From positions 1-32,112 of the forward strand of contig LRSR01001825.1 of assembly GCA_001579985.1 (NCBI GenBank): a DNA stretch of 32,112 nucleotides, written 5' to 3'. Under the pieces are notes generated by a model. That model was given only the letters and a program-made list of their open reading frames with translations. It searched no databases and had not been told where the DNA came from. The translations under genes were made by a program, and so were the position numbers. Of this stretch, positions 1 through 18,489 are shown one piece after another. Source of the DNA: Hypsibius dujardini. Its lineage: Eukaryota; Tardigrada; Eutardigrada; Parachela; Hypsibiidae. Every line of letters starts with the position of its first letter. The stretch's first letter is position 1.

Positions 1-2
1 AA

Positions 3-241
3 AGATATCCGGGAGATGTTGCCGAGCTGGGACTCAACTTCACCTGCGATGAAGACCGATTGGGCCAGATTATATCACACGATTTAGGTGCTGATGGTGG
101 GGACCGGGAGGTGACGGAAGAGAACAAAATTCTCTATATTCATTATATGGTAGGGAATTAGTAAAAAAGGCGGGGTTGGTGAACATTCTGTCCGAATGTA
201 ACACTGGCGTTTTGATGTGAAGAGTAGAGACGATCGGGCGA

Positions 242-290
<49 letters not shown>

Positions 291-1829
291 TAGATAGGTA
301 GACACGCTAGGCTTACAGAGTTGAAACGTTATGTTATTCTTGTGTTACTAGAGTAGAATGAAAAATAACACGTGTTAGTGGTCATCCATAAAAGATGTTG
401 TCAAGAAATTTCCCGCTAGTTAACTTCTAACGATCGCTTGCGTCTCCACGTGCCCTTCTCTCTTTCGTAGGCCCATTTCCGTATGCACCAACAAATTAAA
501 GACCAACTAAAGGCTTTCATCCAGGGCTTCCTCAGCATCGTTAAGCCGGAATGGGTGGCCATCTTCTCGCCGCCTGAGTTGCAGAAACTTATCTCCGGTG
601 ACAGCCAGAGCATCGATCTGCGTGATCTCCGAAAAGTAGGTCAAAACCATATAATTCGATTCCGCCCGTACACCGGGGCATCGTTAAATTGGTAATCACC
701 TCGTTTTTCATTGTTGATTAACCGCAACTTGTCAATATATTCCGGTTCGATCAATAATCAGTTAAATATACATCAATCATTCTCGCATTACAATTCTAGT
801 CTTGAGACGCCTGTCTTGCTTTGTTCGACTTCCTGTATGTCTGTCTGTTTACGTTTTCAAGCCGGGTACGTTTCGCTTCTTGGTGACGTCATAGTGACAT
901 CTCTATGCTACCGTATACTCCTTCTTTATACCCGATGTAATGATTGTTCCGGTTATTTCAGCACACAAGCTACTACGGCGGATTCCATAGTTCGCATCGC
1001 GTTGTCGGTTGGCTTTGGGACGTGCTGGAAAAGGATTTCACCGAGGAGGAGCGCGGGCTGTTTTTGAAATTTGTAACGAGCTGCTCCAAGCCGCCTCTGT
1101 TGGGATTTGCTTATTTGGATCCGCCCTTTAGCATCAGATGTGTGGAAGTGGGGGAGGATCAGGTGAGAGGATAGAAACTATCCCAGCCGGTTCACCGGAA
1201 ACAGGCTGGGATTTACAATTCCTGGAAACAGGAATTGTAAATATGAACAGATGACCCAAATATTTAGAGTAGCCGGTCGATACCGGGCGAACGTAATCAC
1301 ACTGAGTAAGCATGGTCAGATTTCTGATCATCGAATTTGCCCGTTTCATTCGGGACAGAAATTTGTTAAATTTTCCTTCCCCTTGTGAAAACTGCATTTT
1401 TGAAATATTCGATTTTATTGAGTCGTTCGTCAAGCAGCTCGATCAACCTTACGCTTGTGTGAATAAGTCGGTGCATCTAAACACCTAAACACCATATATT
1501 TTTTATTTCGAGCTCCTTATCCGTATGATTTATTTTTGTCTGTGTATCTTTTCAGGATTCTGGTGATACTTTGGGAAGTGTCTTTCGCGGTTTTTTTACA
1601 ATCGGAAAGAAGAAAGGCACAACGGGTAAGAGTCTGCTTCACTAAAAGTTCTGGGGAACCGGCCGACAGGAGGCGCTGTTTTTCACATGTTTTTCCGTAA
1701 ACAGGTCGATTACCCACCTCCTCCACTTGCTTCAATCTCCTGAAGCTTCCCAATTATCCCAAGAAATCCATTCTTCGGGAGAAGTTACGTTACGCCATTA
1801 GATCTAATTCCGGGTTTGAACTATCATAG
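3..1829 (+). CDS. UBE3B: UBE3B-type HECT E3 ubiquitin ligase, 3' part (C-terminal 235 aa)
   Basis: Five exons join in frame: 3-149, 471-635, 962-1162, 1556-1625 and 1705-1829, with GT-AG introns and matching phases. The gene enters from the left edge, so its start is outside the window. The product is the C-terminal part of a HECT domain, which accepts ubiquitin from an E2 on a cysteine and passes it to a substrate. Visible landmarks are the N-lobe stretch [10 protein letters not shown], then YYGGFH, the block [15 protein letters not shown], and the C-lobe signature [14 protein letters not shown]. The catalytic Cys is codon 1728-1730. The protein ends in GFELS, the usual HECT tail. The residues around the cysteine ([11 protein letters not shown]) and before the stop fit UBE3B better than UBE3C, as I know these families. 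The gene is tail-to-tail with SMARCB1. No break is seen in the visible part. Confidence 0.93.
243..290. repeat. (CAGA)n microsatellite in UBE3B intron
   Basis: A pure CAGA tandem array of about 12 units lies in the intron between the first two visible UBE3B exons, followed by TAGATAGG. Read on the other strand it is CTGT, the same motif as the large arrays elsewhere in the window. Here the sense strand of the host gene carries CAGA, the opposite orientation to the MAP4K4 arrays. Confidence 0.95.
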
Positions 1830-1929
1830 GCTTTGCTCTTTCATTTTTTTTATCTCAGGGTTTGCTGTTTTGAGTTGATTTCGGTTACATAGTCTTTCAT
1901 TGCAAAGGAGTAAAATGCCAGTACTACTG

Positions 1930-2078
1930 TACTGCATTATCGCGTTAGACAGGGACAGTGGTACTGGAATGGAACGTGTGCACGGCTGTGTGCACCGTAC
2001 ACACAGCACAAGCGCCGCGTGGCCGATTAAACGTTCCACAGCTCGTACGCTGTCCCTGTCTAACGCGAAAATACAGTA
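1930..2078. mobile_element. MITE-1 copy A (145 bp between TA dinucleotides)
   Basis: This is a short inverted-repeat element without coding capacity. The left end reads CTGCATTATCGCGTTAGACA and the right end is the inverse of CTGTATTTTCGCGTTAGACA, each bounded by TA, as expected for Tc1/mariner-type insertion. Element positions are 1932-2076. A second copy at 30207-30352 is nearly the same length and about 90% identical by eye over the interior. This copy lies about 100 bp after the UBE3B stop and before a possible polyadenylation signal, so it may be part of the UBE3B 3' UTR. Confidence 0.85.
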
Positions 2079-2182
2079 CAATGGAAGTCCTGAGGTTTGA
2101 ACGACGTCACAGTGTCGTTTCTACTTTACTGCCTCAAACTCCAAAGTAGCAACGGCCAGTTCCGAGCAAACGGTTTGATAGA

Positions 2183-2188
2183 AATAAA
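2183..2188 (+). terminator. Candidate polyadenylation signal (AATAAA) for UBE3B
   Basis: AATAAA occurs about 350 bp after the UBE3B stop. A second AATAAA is at 2398-2403, just before the SMARCB1 stop on the opposite strand. Which one is used, if either, cannot be told from sequence alone. Confidence 0.35.
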
Positions 2189-2451
2189 CTCACGTGACCA
2201 TTCGCATCTCAGGACTTTCACTGCATCTTCTAGCAACATGACGAAACTGCAGTGGCTGTTCGTTAAACTTCATTATCGGTCAACGCATAGCATCTAGCAA
2301 CAATTCTGTGATAAAATGTTAAAAAACGACGTTAGGATAAAACAAGAAGGTATAAACAAAAGTGGTCACACAACCGTGAGATTGGAATTACTGCCGTAAT
2401 AAAAGGTGAGAATCGGGGGCACTCAAGCATCGGTTGAGAAGCCGAAGGATC

Positions 2452-4813
2452 TTACCACCCAGATCCCTGATTGTACGCAAGTCGACGCATACGGCGGGTG
2501 TTGCGATCCTGGTCACGCAGTTTCTTCTCCATTTCTGCGTCGGAGAGGACCTCAATGGATGGGGACCAGGCGTCGCAGTCATAGTTACCTATCAGATACA
2601 GACAGATACACAGTTAGTGAAATTGGCAAGACAGTAGGACAAAGAGACTCATGGCGACACATGCAGACAAATGGCGACACATGCAGACAAATGCCGACGC
2701 ATGCAGACAAATGCCATCAGACTTACGGAAGGGACTGTCGGTAGGTGGCAGCTGCGCGTCGCTGTAAACGGACTGGAAAATGATAAAACACCGTGAGCCA
2801 TTTCTTACATTTTGAGAGCATCATGTGTGGTTTATCAGGAATTAGCTTATGTTATTTTAAGAAAAAGTCTCTTGCTAACTATCTAAGAAAAGCTTCAAAC
2901 TGCTTGACCCTTAACTATTCGTCGTGTTATTAATCGGTCCCGCCTGCTCGGACGAGCGATATAGACGTTTCCGACTTCACCGAACAACATTGTTGTACCC
3001 ACCTGGTGCCATGTCAGCTGTGCCCGGATGGAATAGGCGATTGCGGTTTCGAATTCCCCACCCAACCCGAGATCAGAACAGAGTCGCAGCGCGAACTGTT
3101 CAGGACTGTTTTTTGGCTCCGCCATGTCCCATTCGAACTGATCCACCAGTGAGATATGCCCCACATGGATATTAAGCTGCGAATCAGAAAGTTATTCGTT
3201 TCTGCAAGTTTCTCTTCAAAGACATTACATCCAAGTCGCGCCACCCACTTTGATGACGACACGCTGGTCGGTTTGGTTATTGAGGAGGTTATCGGTGGGG
3301 AACGCATCCACCTGCTGCTTGATGCTCTGCGCAATGGCCGGTATAAACTGAACCATGGGCAGATCGAGATCCTCGCACAGCAGTTCGGCAAACTGTTCCG
3401 GTGTAATCAGGATTTCTAAAACAACATATGGAGGTAACTCCGAAATGGTTTTCAGATAAGACTTTTAAGCAGTTGCGTTACCGTTTTTGTTCCACGTAAA
3501 GGTGTCCCGCAGCTTTACGTTATCAATCTCCATGTCCAACCGGATAGGGACCAGCACTTCCGGTTGACTGGCCTGTTTAGCAACCAGCTGTGGCGGCTTA
3601 TCATCGAAACTAGAATTTGAAAACTATTCAGTCAAAATCCCGATGTTAAGGAAATAACCCCGAGAGCAATCTCATACCAGAACGGTTGATGGCGACCGGG
3701 CTGTCGGGTCAGCTGACGCGCTCTACTGATTGGCGTGGAGCTCGGGACAGCATCGAGATGATGCGAGGTGGCCGGCAAAGGCGCCCAGTTCGAAGCGCGA
3801 CGCGGTTTTGGTTCTCTATAAGATGACCAAAGGTCTGTCACTCCAATTACGATTGCAAGCGAAAGAGCGAAAAACGGAAGTTTTACATACTTCGGTGTTT
3901 GATGATGAGAGGATCCGCCATCGGACACCATCCGGTACTTTTCCTCATATCCCGCCAAGATTTCGTCAATTTCCTTGGCCTTAACTAGGATGGTGTTGCT
4001 GGAAATCGAATGAGCATCCATTCCTGAAAATACAAGTGTTGAGAATGTGAATTGACAATCATCAGTCGAGAAAGTTTCCTGCAACTCTATTTTCAAGAAA
4101 AAAAACCAACAAGCAGCTTTTATTTGCAGTCTCGCAACTTAGTTGACTTAGAAGAGCCAAACGGCAAGCGAATGTGAAACTCGATTACTAGGTGGCAGAA
4201 TTCGAACCACTCGATGGGCGCGAGCAAAATTAGTGGCCCGAGTTTGAACCAAACACCCAGTATTGTGGCCATGTGTGTAAGAGGTCAATCAAGCAATTGA
4301 GCAAAATTATTAGGGATAAATCAAGTGCTGTAGCAGTACTGCAATCGAACAATCAACCACCAGGCCAGCCGCAATACCTTTGGTACCAGCAATCAGTCTC
4401 TTGCGCTCTTCCGGTGTGGTTGGCCGTTTCCACAACGCAGGATATTTGCGATACAATTGGCCCCGGAACATCCGCAAATATTGTCCAATCTGCGAAGTAA
4501 TCGTATATGAACAAAATGAGTTCCATCACCATGCAAAAATTGAATTAAAGTTACTCACGGAGGAACCGATATAATAATATTCATCCGAGTCATCCTCCAA
4601 TTTGAACGGCGTCGGCCGGACACCGAACGTGCTGACGGTCGGCTTTAACGGCTTGTCCTCGCCCTCCGTTTCCGCGTCCTGGTAGGATCGTTGACGTTCC
4701 GCTGGCTCTGGTTGGGATGACGACGAAGCAGTGGCATCTCCCGCGGCACCACCGTCCATGGTGTCTTGACTTGAATCTTGCGTGCTTTCCTCCATCGAGC
4801 CTCTTGTGGTCAT
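2452..4813 (-). CDS. SMARCB1: SMARCB1 / SNF5 / Snr1, core subunit of SWI/SNF (BAF) chromatin remodelling complex
   Basis: Nine exons on the minus strand join in frame to 429 aa: 4559-4813, 4378-4489, 3891-4023, 3678-3815, 3482-3609, 3249-3415, 3003-3176, 2727-2772 and 2452-2588. The protein is a nuclear scaffold subunit of SWI/SNF that contacts the nucleosome. Landmarks: residues 1-60, a Ser/Asp/Glu-rich tail; a winged-helix start at about 62 ([14 protein letters not shown]) running into [24 protein letters not shown]5 repeat 1 from about 228 ([15 protein letters not shown]); SNF5 repeat 2 from 312 ([20 protein letters not shown]); and the C-terminal basic helix [18 protein letters not shown] near the end. 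Human SMARCB1 is 385 aa, so most of the extra length is the N-terminal tail. An in-frame ATG seven codons in could also serve as the start. The 46-nt exon 8 is short and less conserved, but its phases fit. Head-to-head with MAP4K4. Confidence 0.93.
2651..2715. repeat. 20-bp minisatellite in SMARCB1 last intron
   Basis: About 3.2 copies of the unit ATGGCGACACATGCAGACAA occur in tandem. The third copy carries substitutions. The array is in the intron between SMARCB1 exons 8 and 9 and ends about 10 bp from the exon 8 splice donor (minus strand). Confidence 0.9.
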
Positions 4814-5691
4814 TCAATCTTTCGATTCCCGATTATTAAATTTTTGAAAGATACTGAATGCTAGTCACAACGAGGAAATCCAAGCAGAAATCCAGAAATT
4901 AACGAAAAGTGCAGAATAGTTTTTCAGCGTGGGTTATAGGCCACGCCTCCTCCGCTGGAAAGCGGAGCGGGCGGAACGGAGCGGTCGCAAGTTAACAGGG
5001 ATTCTGTCTAATTGTTGTACCAGCCAAAGTGGAGAAAAGCATTTAGTCCCATTGTAATTTCTGAACTACCCTGCAGATTTAGTTCAAAACATTAAATTAC
5101 CGACAGAATAATTCTTAGCAGAAAACTGTACCAGCAAGTTTAGGCTACATGAATAACGGTTTTTAAAAGCGTGGGATGTTCGATCATTTTCCGTCACTGA
5201 GAAAACTGCTGGATCGTCAAATGATTAAAATTCAAAATCAGTTTACTAACTGGTTCGCCATCATTTGAACGGCTGAGCTTGGCAGCATTTAGCGTGACAT
5301 TTGGAAATTAATAGGCAGTTTGAGATGCTGAAATATTCGGTCGGAAAGTTGTTCGCCTGTGTTATCCTGTAGTGGGGAATCATTAAGCAAAATCACCTTA
5401 CTTTATGTGCTTTCTGTCTGTCTGTTTGGAGAAGTGAAACAAATAACACGTGATAGAGCCCGTCAGAATTATAGACGACCTAACACGTGGTTCTTGCTTC
5501 ATAATAGTGGTACAGTATGAGACTGTACATGTAATGATGAGCAGTCAGAGGCAGTCGAGAGAGCACGGCAAACTTCTCTTCTCGACCTCGAGCAAAATAT
5601 TCAATTTTTTCGTGTGCGGACTCCTTTATTATTACTTATCCGCTATTTCAGGCCTTTACTGGAGAATGATTTAACTTTGCTGGGTCGGGAA
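4814..5691. promoter_or_regulatory. Divergent intergenic region SMARCB1 / MAP4K4, probable bidirectional promoter
   Basis: This 878 bp gap separates the start codons of SMARCB1 (-) and MAP4K4 (+). It must hold both promoters and 5' UTRs. A GC-rich patch with repeated GCGGAGC/GCGGAAC words lies at about 4945-4990. Two CACGTG E-box cores lie at about 5447 and 5484. A polypyrimidine tract and CAG/AG acceptor at about 5641-5651 could be the end of a 5' UTR intron of MAP4K4. No TATA box can be assigned with confidence and no other gene is seen. Confidence 0.45.
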
Positions 5692-15023
<9,332 letters not shown>

Positions 15024-15339
15024 CGGTGACCAAATCCGGAGTGTCGCGCTTCTGTTCTTTTCACTTTCTAAAATAATGTTCGTGCTGATATTTTTTACTC
15101 GTGTTTTTTATGTTTTTACATCTGTAACTGATTTGCATCATCGAACTCTTGCTTTTCTCAATTGTCGTTTTAATCTCATCGTTTTTTTATGTCTGTACAT
15201 TTTTCGAGCCAGGACGAAGATTCATGGGATCATCTGCTACTACTGCATAGATCATGTGAACTGCAAAAATATTGAAATGTATGTGTGTCAATTCCAGGTC
15301 TACTCCATTTGTAATCCGGAACAAGTATTTTACTAGTAC

Positions 15340-15424
15340 ATGCCTGTTTGTTTGTTTGTCTGTCTGTCTGTCTGTTTGTTTATTTGTCTGTCTGTCTGTC
15401 TGTTTGTTTGTCTGTCTGTCTGTG

Positions 15425-15465
<41 letters not shown>

Positions 15466-15507
15466 TTCTGTCTGTCTGTCTGCTTGTTTGTCTGTCTGTC
15501 TGTCTGC
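15340..15507. repeat. (CTGT)n array downstream of MAP4K4
   Basis: About 170 bp of CTGT with TTTG variants, about 320 bp after the MAP4K4 stop. It may be in the 3' UTR or just beyond it. CTGT is again on the strand of the neighbouring gene. Confidence 0.93.
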
Positions 15508-15737
15508 AGTACTGTTCTGCAGTCTGAATGTTTTCTTTTCTGCATCATACGGATACGTGCTAAGGCTGAATTTCGTGCGACTCTTTAGTCCTACCGAAGT
15601 GCGACCAGGAATACAGCTTTACTAGTAATATGGCCCGAATCCTGAGCTAACCGAATAGAGCTCTGTGGCGCAGACACTGGCGCGTGGCTCTAACTTGGTC
15701 AGTTATGTATTTTAGCCAAGAGGGTAAACATGATACG

Positions 15738-15858
15738 TACGTGGCCATATTGCCTTGCTAACAGAATGAAAGACAGTATCGTCTATGTAGCTGTCTATTT
15801 CGCTCGCTTTGGAGTTGAAATGGCTGTAACTCCGTCCGTGCGGTAATATGGCCACGTA
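15738..15858. mobile_element. Small TA-flanked inverted-repeat element (MITE-7)
   Basis: The left end TACGTGGCCATATTGCC and the right end, the inverse of TACGTGGCCATATTACC, match at 16 of 17 positions across a 121-bp span, both starting at TA. A related word, GTGGCCATATTACCCCGC, occurs once at about 23652, which may be a remnant of a second copy. The interior has no coding potential. Confidence 0.6.
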
Positions 15859-16546
15859 CTCTATGTGTCAGTGAAGTGGTGGTGACTGGTGACTGAGTGA
15901 CTGGAGGCGGATCGAATGGATCACTCGACTGAGCCGCTGAGTCACTGCGTGACGTTTCCCTGACAGAGCGTCTGTTTATCTACATCGTGTCGGTGGCGTG
16001 CTTCAATCTCAACACAGCACAACCCTCGCAAACACAGAATATGCCTGAGAGAGAGAAAGAGGATCGCTGTGGTAGACTTGCAAATTTCTTGCTCCAAGGA
16101 AAGACTGCAAACCTTTGCTCCTTCTTCTTCAAATGATTCGTCTGTTGCCCCAGGCCACGGGCAAGTTTAAAATTGGCCTGCATCCGCCTTCTGTTTCACT
16201 GCAGCGTCCATGCTAGACGTCCATGCTAACCGTATCCTGGCAAATACGCTCGGGGAGCGGGATGGATGGACATAATCCGAGAATTTGTAACCTCGAATCT
16301 TTTATATCTCTCGTCCCTGGAGTATTGTCGTGGCTGCTGACAATTCGCAACTCGCTATAATCCGGAGGAATTTTATTGCTGATCCCAGTGCAGTCCTTCC
16401 ATTGTTCCGGGTCTGCATCTAAATTTGCCTTTTTTTGCGGTAGTGGAATAAATCAACCCTTGCAAATAATTGAGGAGGATGTCTAAGGATCGCGCAGCGA
16501 AAGTTTGCATATTTTATGTCCGACAGACTAACGGCAGACTTTTGTT

Positions 16547-16625
16547 AATCAACTAATCAACTAATCAACTAATCAACTAATCAACTAATCAACTAATCGA
16601 CTAATCAACTAATCAACTAATCAAC
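16547..16625. repeat. 8-bp tandem repeat (AATCAACT)n
   Basis: About ten tandem copies of AATCAACT, one with a G substitution (ATCGACT). Two more units occur at about 16747. Intergenic. Confidence 0.93.
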
Positions 16626-17052
16626 GGTTCTAAATAATTATTCCTGGCTTGCTTGGCTGACAATTCGAACCAGTCGTTGGGAGCTGTTTGACGTCCGGTT
16701 TACTGGGACCGAAAAAGTGTCTAGCAGCAGTGTGGATTGTGGAACAATCAACTAATCAAATATTTGGGCCAAATTATTTGTCTTGCGCTGGTCAACACAT
16801 TTTGTTTTTTTTACGAAGCTGAGGTGATGCATTATTATTATTGCAATTTTATTGGATCACATTCTCCCTGATCCGGTGCCCGTCATCCGTTTAACAGATT
16901 GGACCTAACGAAAAGGTATGCACCAAACCAAACATTCATTCATGCCAAATTGCCAAAAATACATTAGGAGGTAAAACTCCTAATGCTGCGCAACTTTTGA
17001 GTTGAAATAAATACTGCGCACGACAGTGCAAACAGGGCAAAATCGTGACGTA

Positions 17053-17181
17053 TACATATGGCGAAAACCTTGCGCTGACCGAGTTAAGCCATTACACTCG
17101 TTCGTCGCGTGGCTGTCGTACACAGTCCCGAGTTAAAGTGCTTAATTCGGTCAGTGCAAGGTTTTTGCCACGTGACGTATA
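17053..17181. mobile_element. MITE-2 copy 2
   Basis: Arms read TATGGCGAAAACCTTGCGCT on the left and, inverted, ACGTGGCAAAAACCTTGCAC on the right, continuing through GACCGA and TTAAGC. The ends lie in a GACGTATA context on both sides, which blurs the exact TA boundary. About 128 bp, intergenic. Confidence 0.82.
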
Positions 17182-17768
17182 TCAATCAAAATAGCCGCAA
17201 GGTTTCTTTTTCGTTTTCCATTTTTAACAAATTGTTTTTTTAATTGTTTTTTTAATTACTTTCACTTGCTTGTCCGGTTTATTGGTGATTTTTTGAAACC
17301 AAAACATCGGCAAACAGTGAGAGAAAAGTTTGCGTACGCGACATTTACTGTAGAGTCTCGACCATTCGGTGCCAATTTTGAGGCCCACCCGTATATTATC
17401 CCTGCACACACTGTGCTACCCTGCAGTCATAATATACGGGCGTCATTAAAAACTCCGAATTCGAGCCAATTCCAGCTATCGCGTGCTGCTGCTTTTCAAC
17501 GATTGATTGATTGTTGATTGAAACTTCCTCAACCATCGGAGAACAGAACGAAGTAAAATCCCAAAAAAGACATATACAAAATCTAACTTTAGTCGGCGTT
17601 ACAGGTCGTGGCTTATTAGGCATTTTAGGCATTGAAAAAGACTCAAGAAATCAATCAATCAAGGACGCTTGAATGTCAGAAGATAAAGTTCCTCAATCAA
17701 TCGATCGACGAACACGCGTTGGCTGGAATTGGCTTGCACTCGGACCCTTTATTTTACTGAGGCAAAGC

Positions 17769-17871
17769 TTAACCCTCTGAGAACCAGTCAGCATACACTT
17801 GCTAGATTTGACGGTCACATTCAATCTAGCAAATCTAGCAAGTGTATGCTGACTGGTTCTCAGAGGGTTAA
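17769..17871. mobile_element. TTAA-bounded 103-bp palindrome (piggyBac-like MITE)
   Basis: The two 42-bp arms (17769-17810 and 17830-17871) are exact reverse complements around a 19-nt loop. The outer four bases are TTAA on both sides, followed by CCCTCTGAGAACC inward. TTAA target duplications and termini beginning CCC are typical of piggyBac-superfamily elements. With no internal sequence beyond the loop it is a non-autonomous foldback form. Perfect arms suggest a recent insertion or recent gene conversion. Confidence 0.8.
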
Positions 17872-18489
17872 AGGGTGGACACAGAAGCATTAAGAGCAAG
17901 TGTGAATGTGTTCTTGAATTTCATTTCCACAACTCTTACGTTGTATTCATGCCTGCAGCGCTAGATTGTGGTACGAAAGGAAAATTACAAATTATTTTGA
18001 TATCTGTTGAGTCAATTGTAATTAAAAAATATTCTTTTAAACTTTTGATTTTCATTTTCGATAAAAAATGAGCCGTGCACAATACTTTCAATTTCTTTGA
18101 ATTTTGATTTTTTTTATCTTCCTTATTAGTAATGCGCATTTATTGAATACAGTAAATGCTAGTCCTGCTTTAAATTTTTTTTTTGCCTGGAGTTGGAGTA
18201 GCTCTGATCACTCGAGTACTCGATCTGGCGCGTTGTGTAGTGTATCGTTATTTATTTACAGACGCTTTGCTCAGAAATGCTCCCCACACCTACAAATATA
18301 AGATACTGTTATCGCTCGTGAACTTCTGATTAGAATCATTTATCTCCATAAGCCCCGTTGAGAACAGTGTCTTTTAATTTGCAGACTGAGGTCCGTTTTG
18401 AAAATCACAACCGGAAACGGAGCGTCTATCGCGCGAGAAACAGACACCTTGTCTTGATTAGTGGTTGAACACGAACTACATTCTACATC

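Larger units (their letters stand above)
15024..18489. other. Gene-poor interval MAP4K4 to RALGPS
   Basis: No exon of a recognisable gene was found in this 3.5 kb. It holds the MAP4K4 3' UTR (no clear AATAAA seen close to the stop), a CTGT array, two TA-flanked inverted-repeat elements, an 8-bp repeat array and a TTAA-bounded palindrome, all listed separately. A 9-bp perfect hairpin (CATTAGGAG / CTCCTAATG, 6-nt loop) lies at 16962-16985 and has no assigned role. The RALGPS promoter and 5' UTR should lie towards the right end. An in-frame TGA at 18466 precedes the chosen start. Confidence 0.6.

Noticed and set aside
2651-2715. CRISPR-like repeat array
   Set aside because: Units are directly adjacent with no spacers, inside an intron of a eukaryotic gene. 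It is a minisatellite, as are 14330-14444 and 31127-31230.
2406-2744. 112-aa plus-strand open frame
   Set aside because: It is antisense to the last SMARCB1 exons and runs into the 20-bp minisatellite; no independent support.
3014-3391. 125-aa minus-strand open frame overlapping SMARCB1 exons
   Set aside because: It reads SMARCB1 exons in the wrong frame and through an intron. The correct frames give conserved SNF5 repeat residues.
4195-4260. tRNA-like words (TTCGAACC) in SMARCB1 intron 2
   Set aside because: No A-box at the correct distance and no cloverleaf can be drawn. The similar word at about 16660 also lacks tRNA structure.
15870-15960. GACTGAGTGACTGG / CTGAGTCACTGCGTGAC repeats as a functional palindrome
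   Set aside because: Only short imperfect matches rich in TGACT words; no consistent boundary or second copy.
17769-17871. MicroRNA precursor hairpin
   Set aside because: The arms are perfectly complementary over 42 bp and end in TTAA on both sides, which fits a transposon-derived palindrome better than a miRNA, whose stems usually have bulges.
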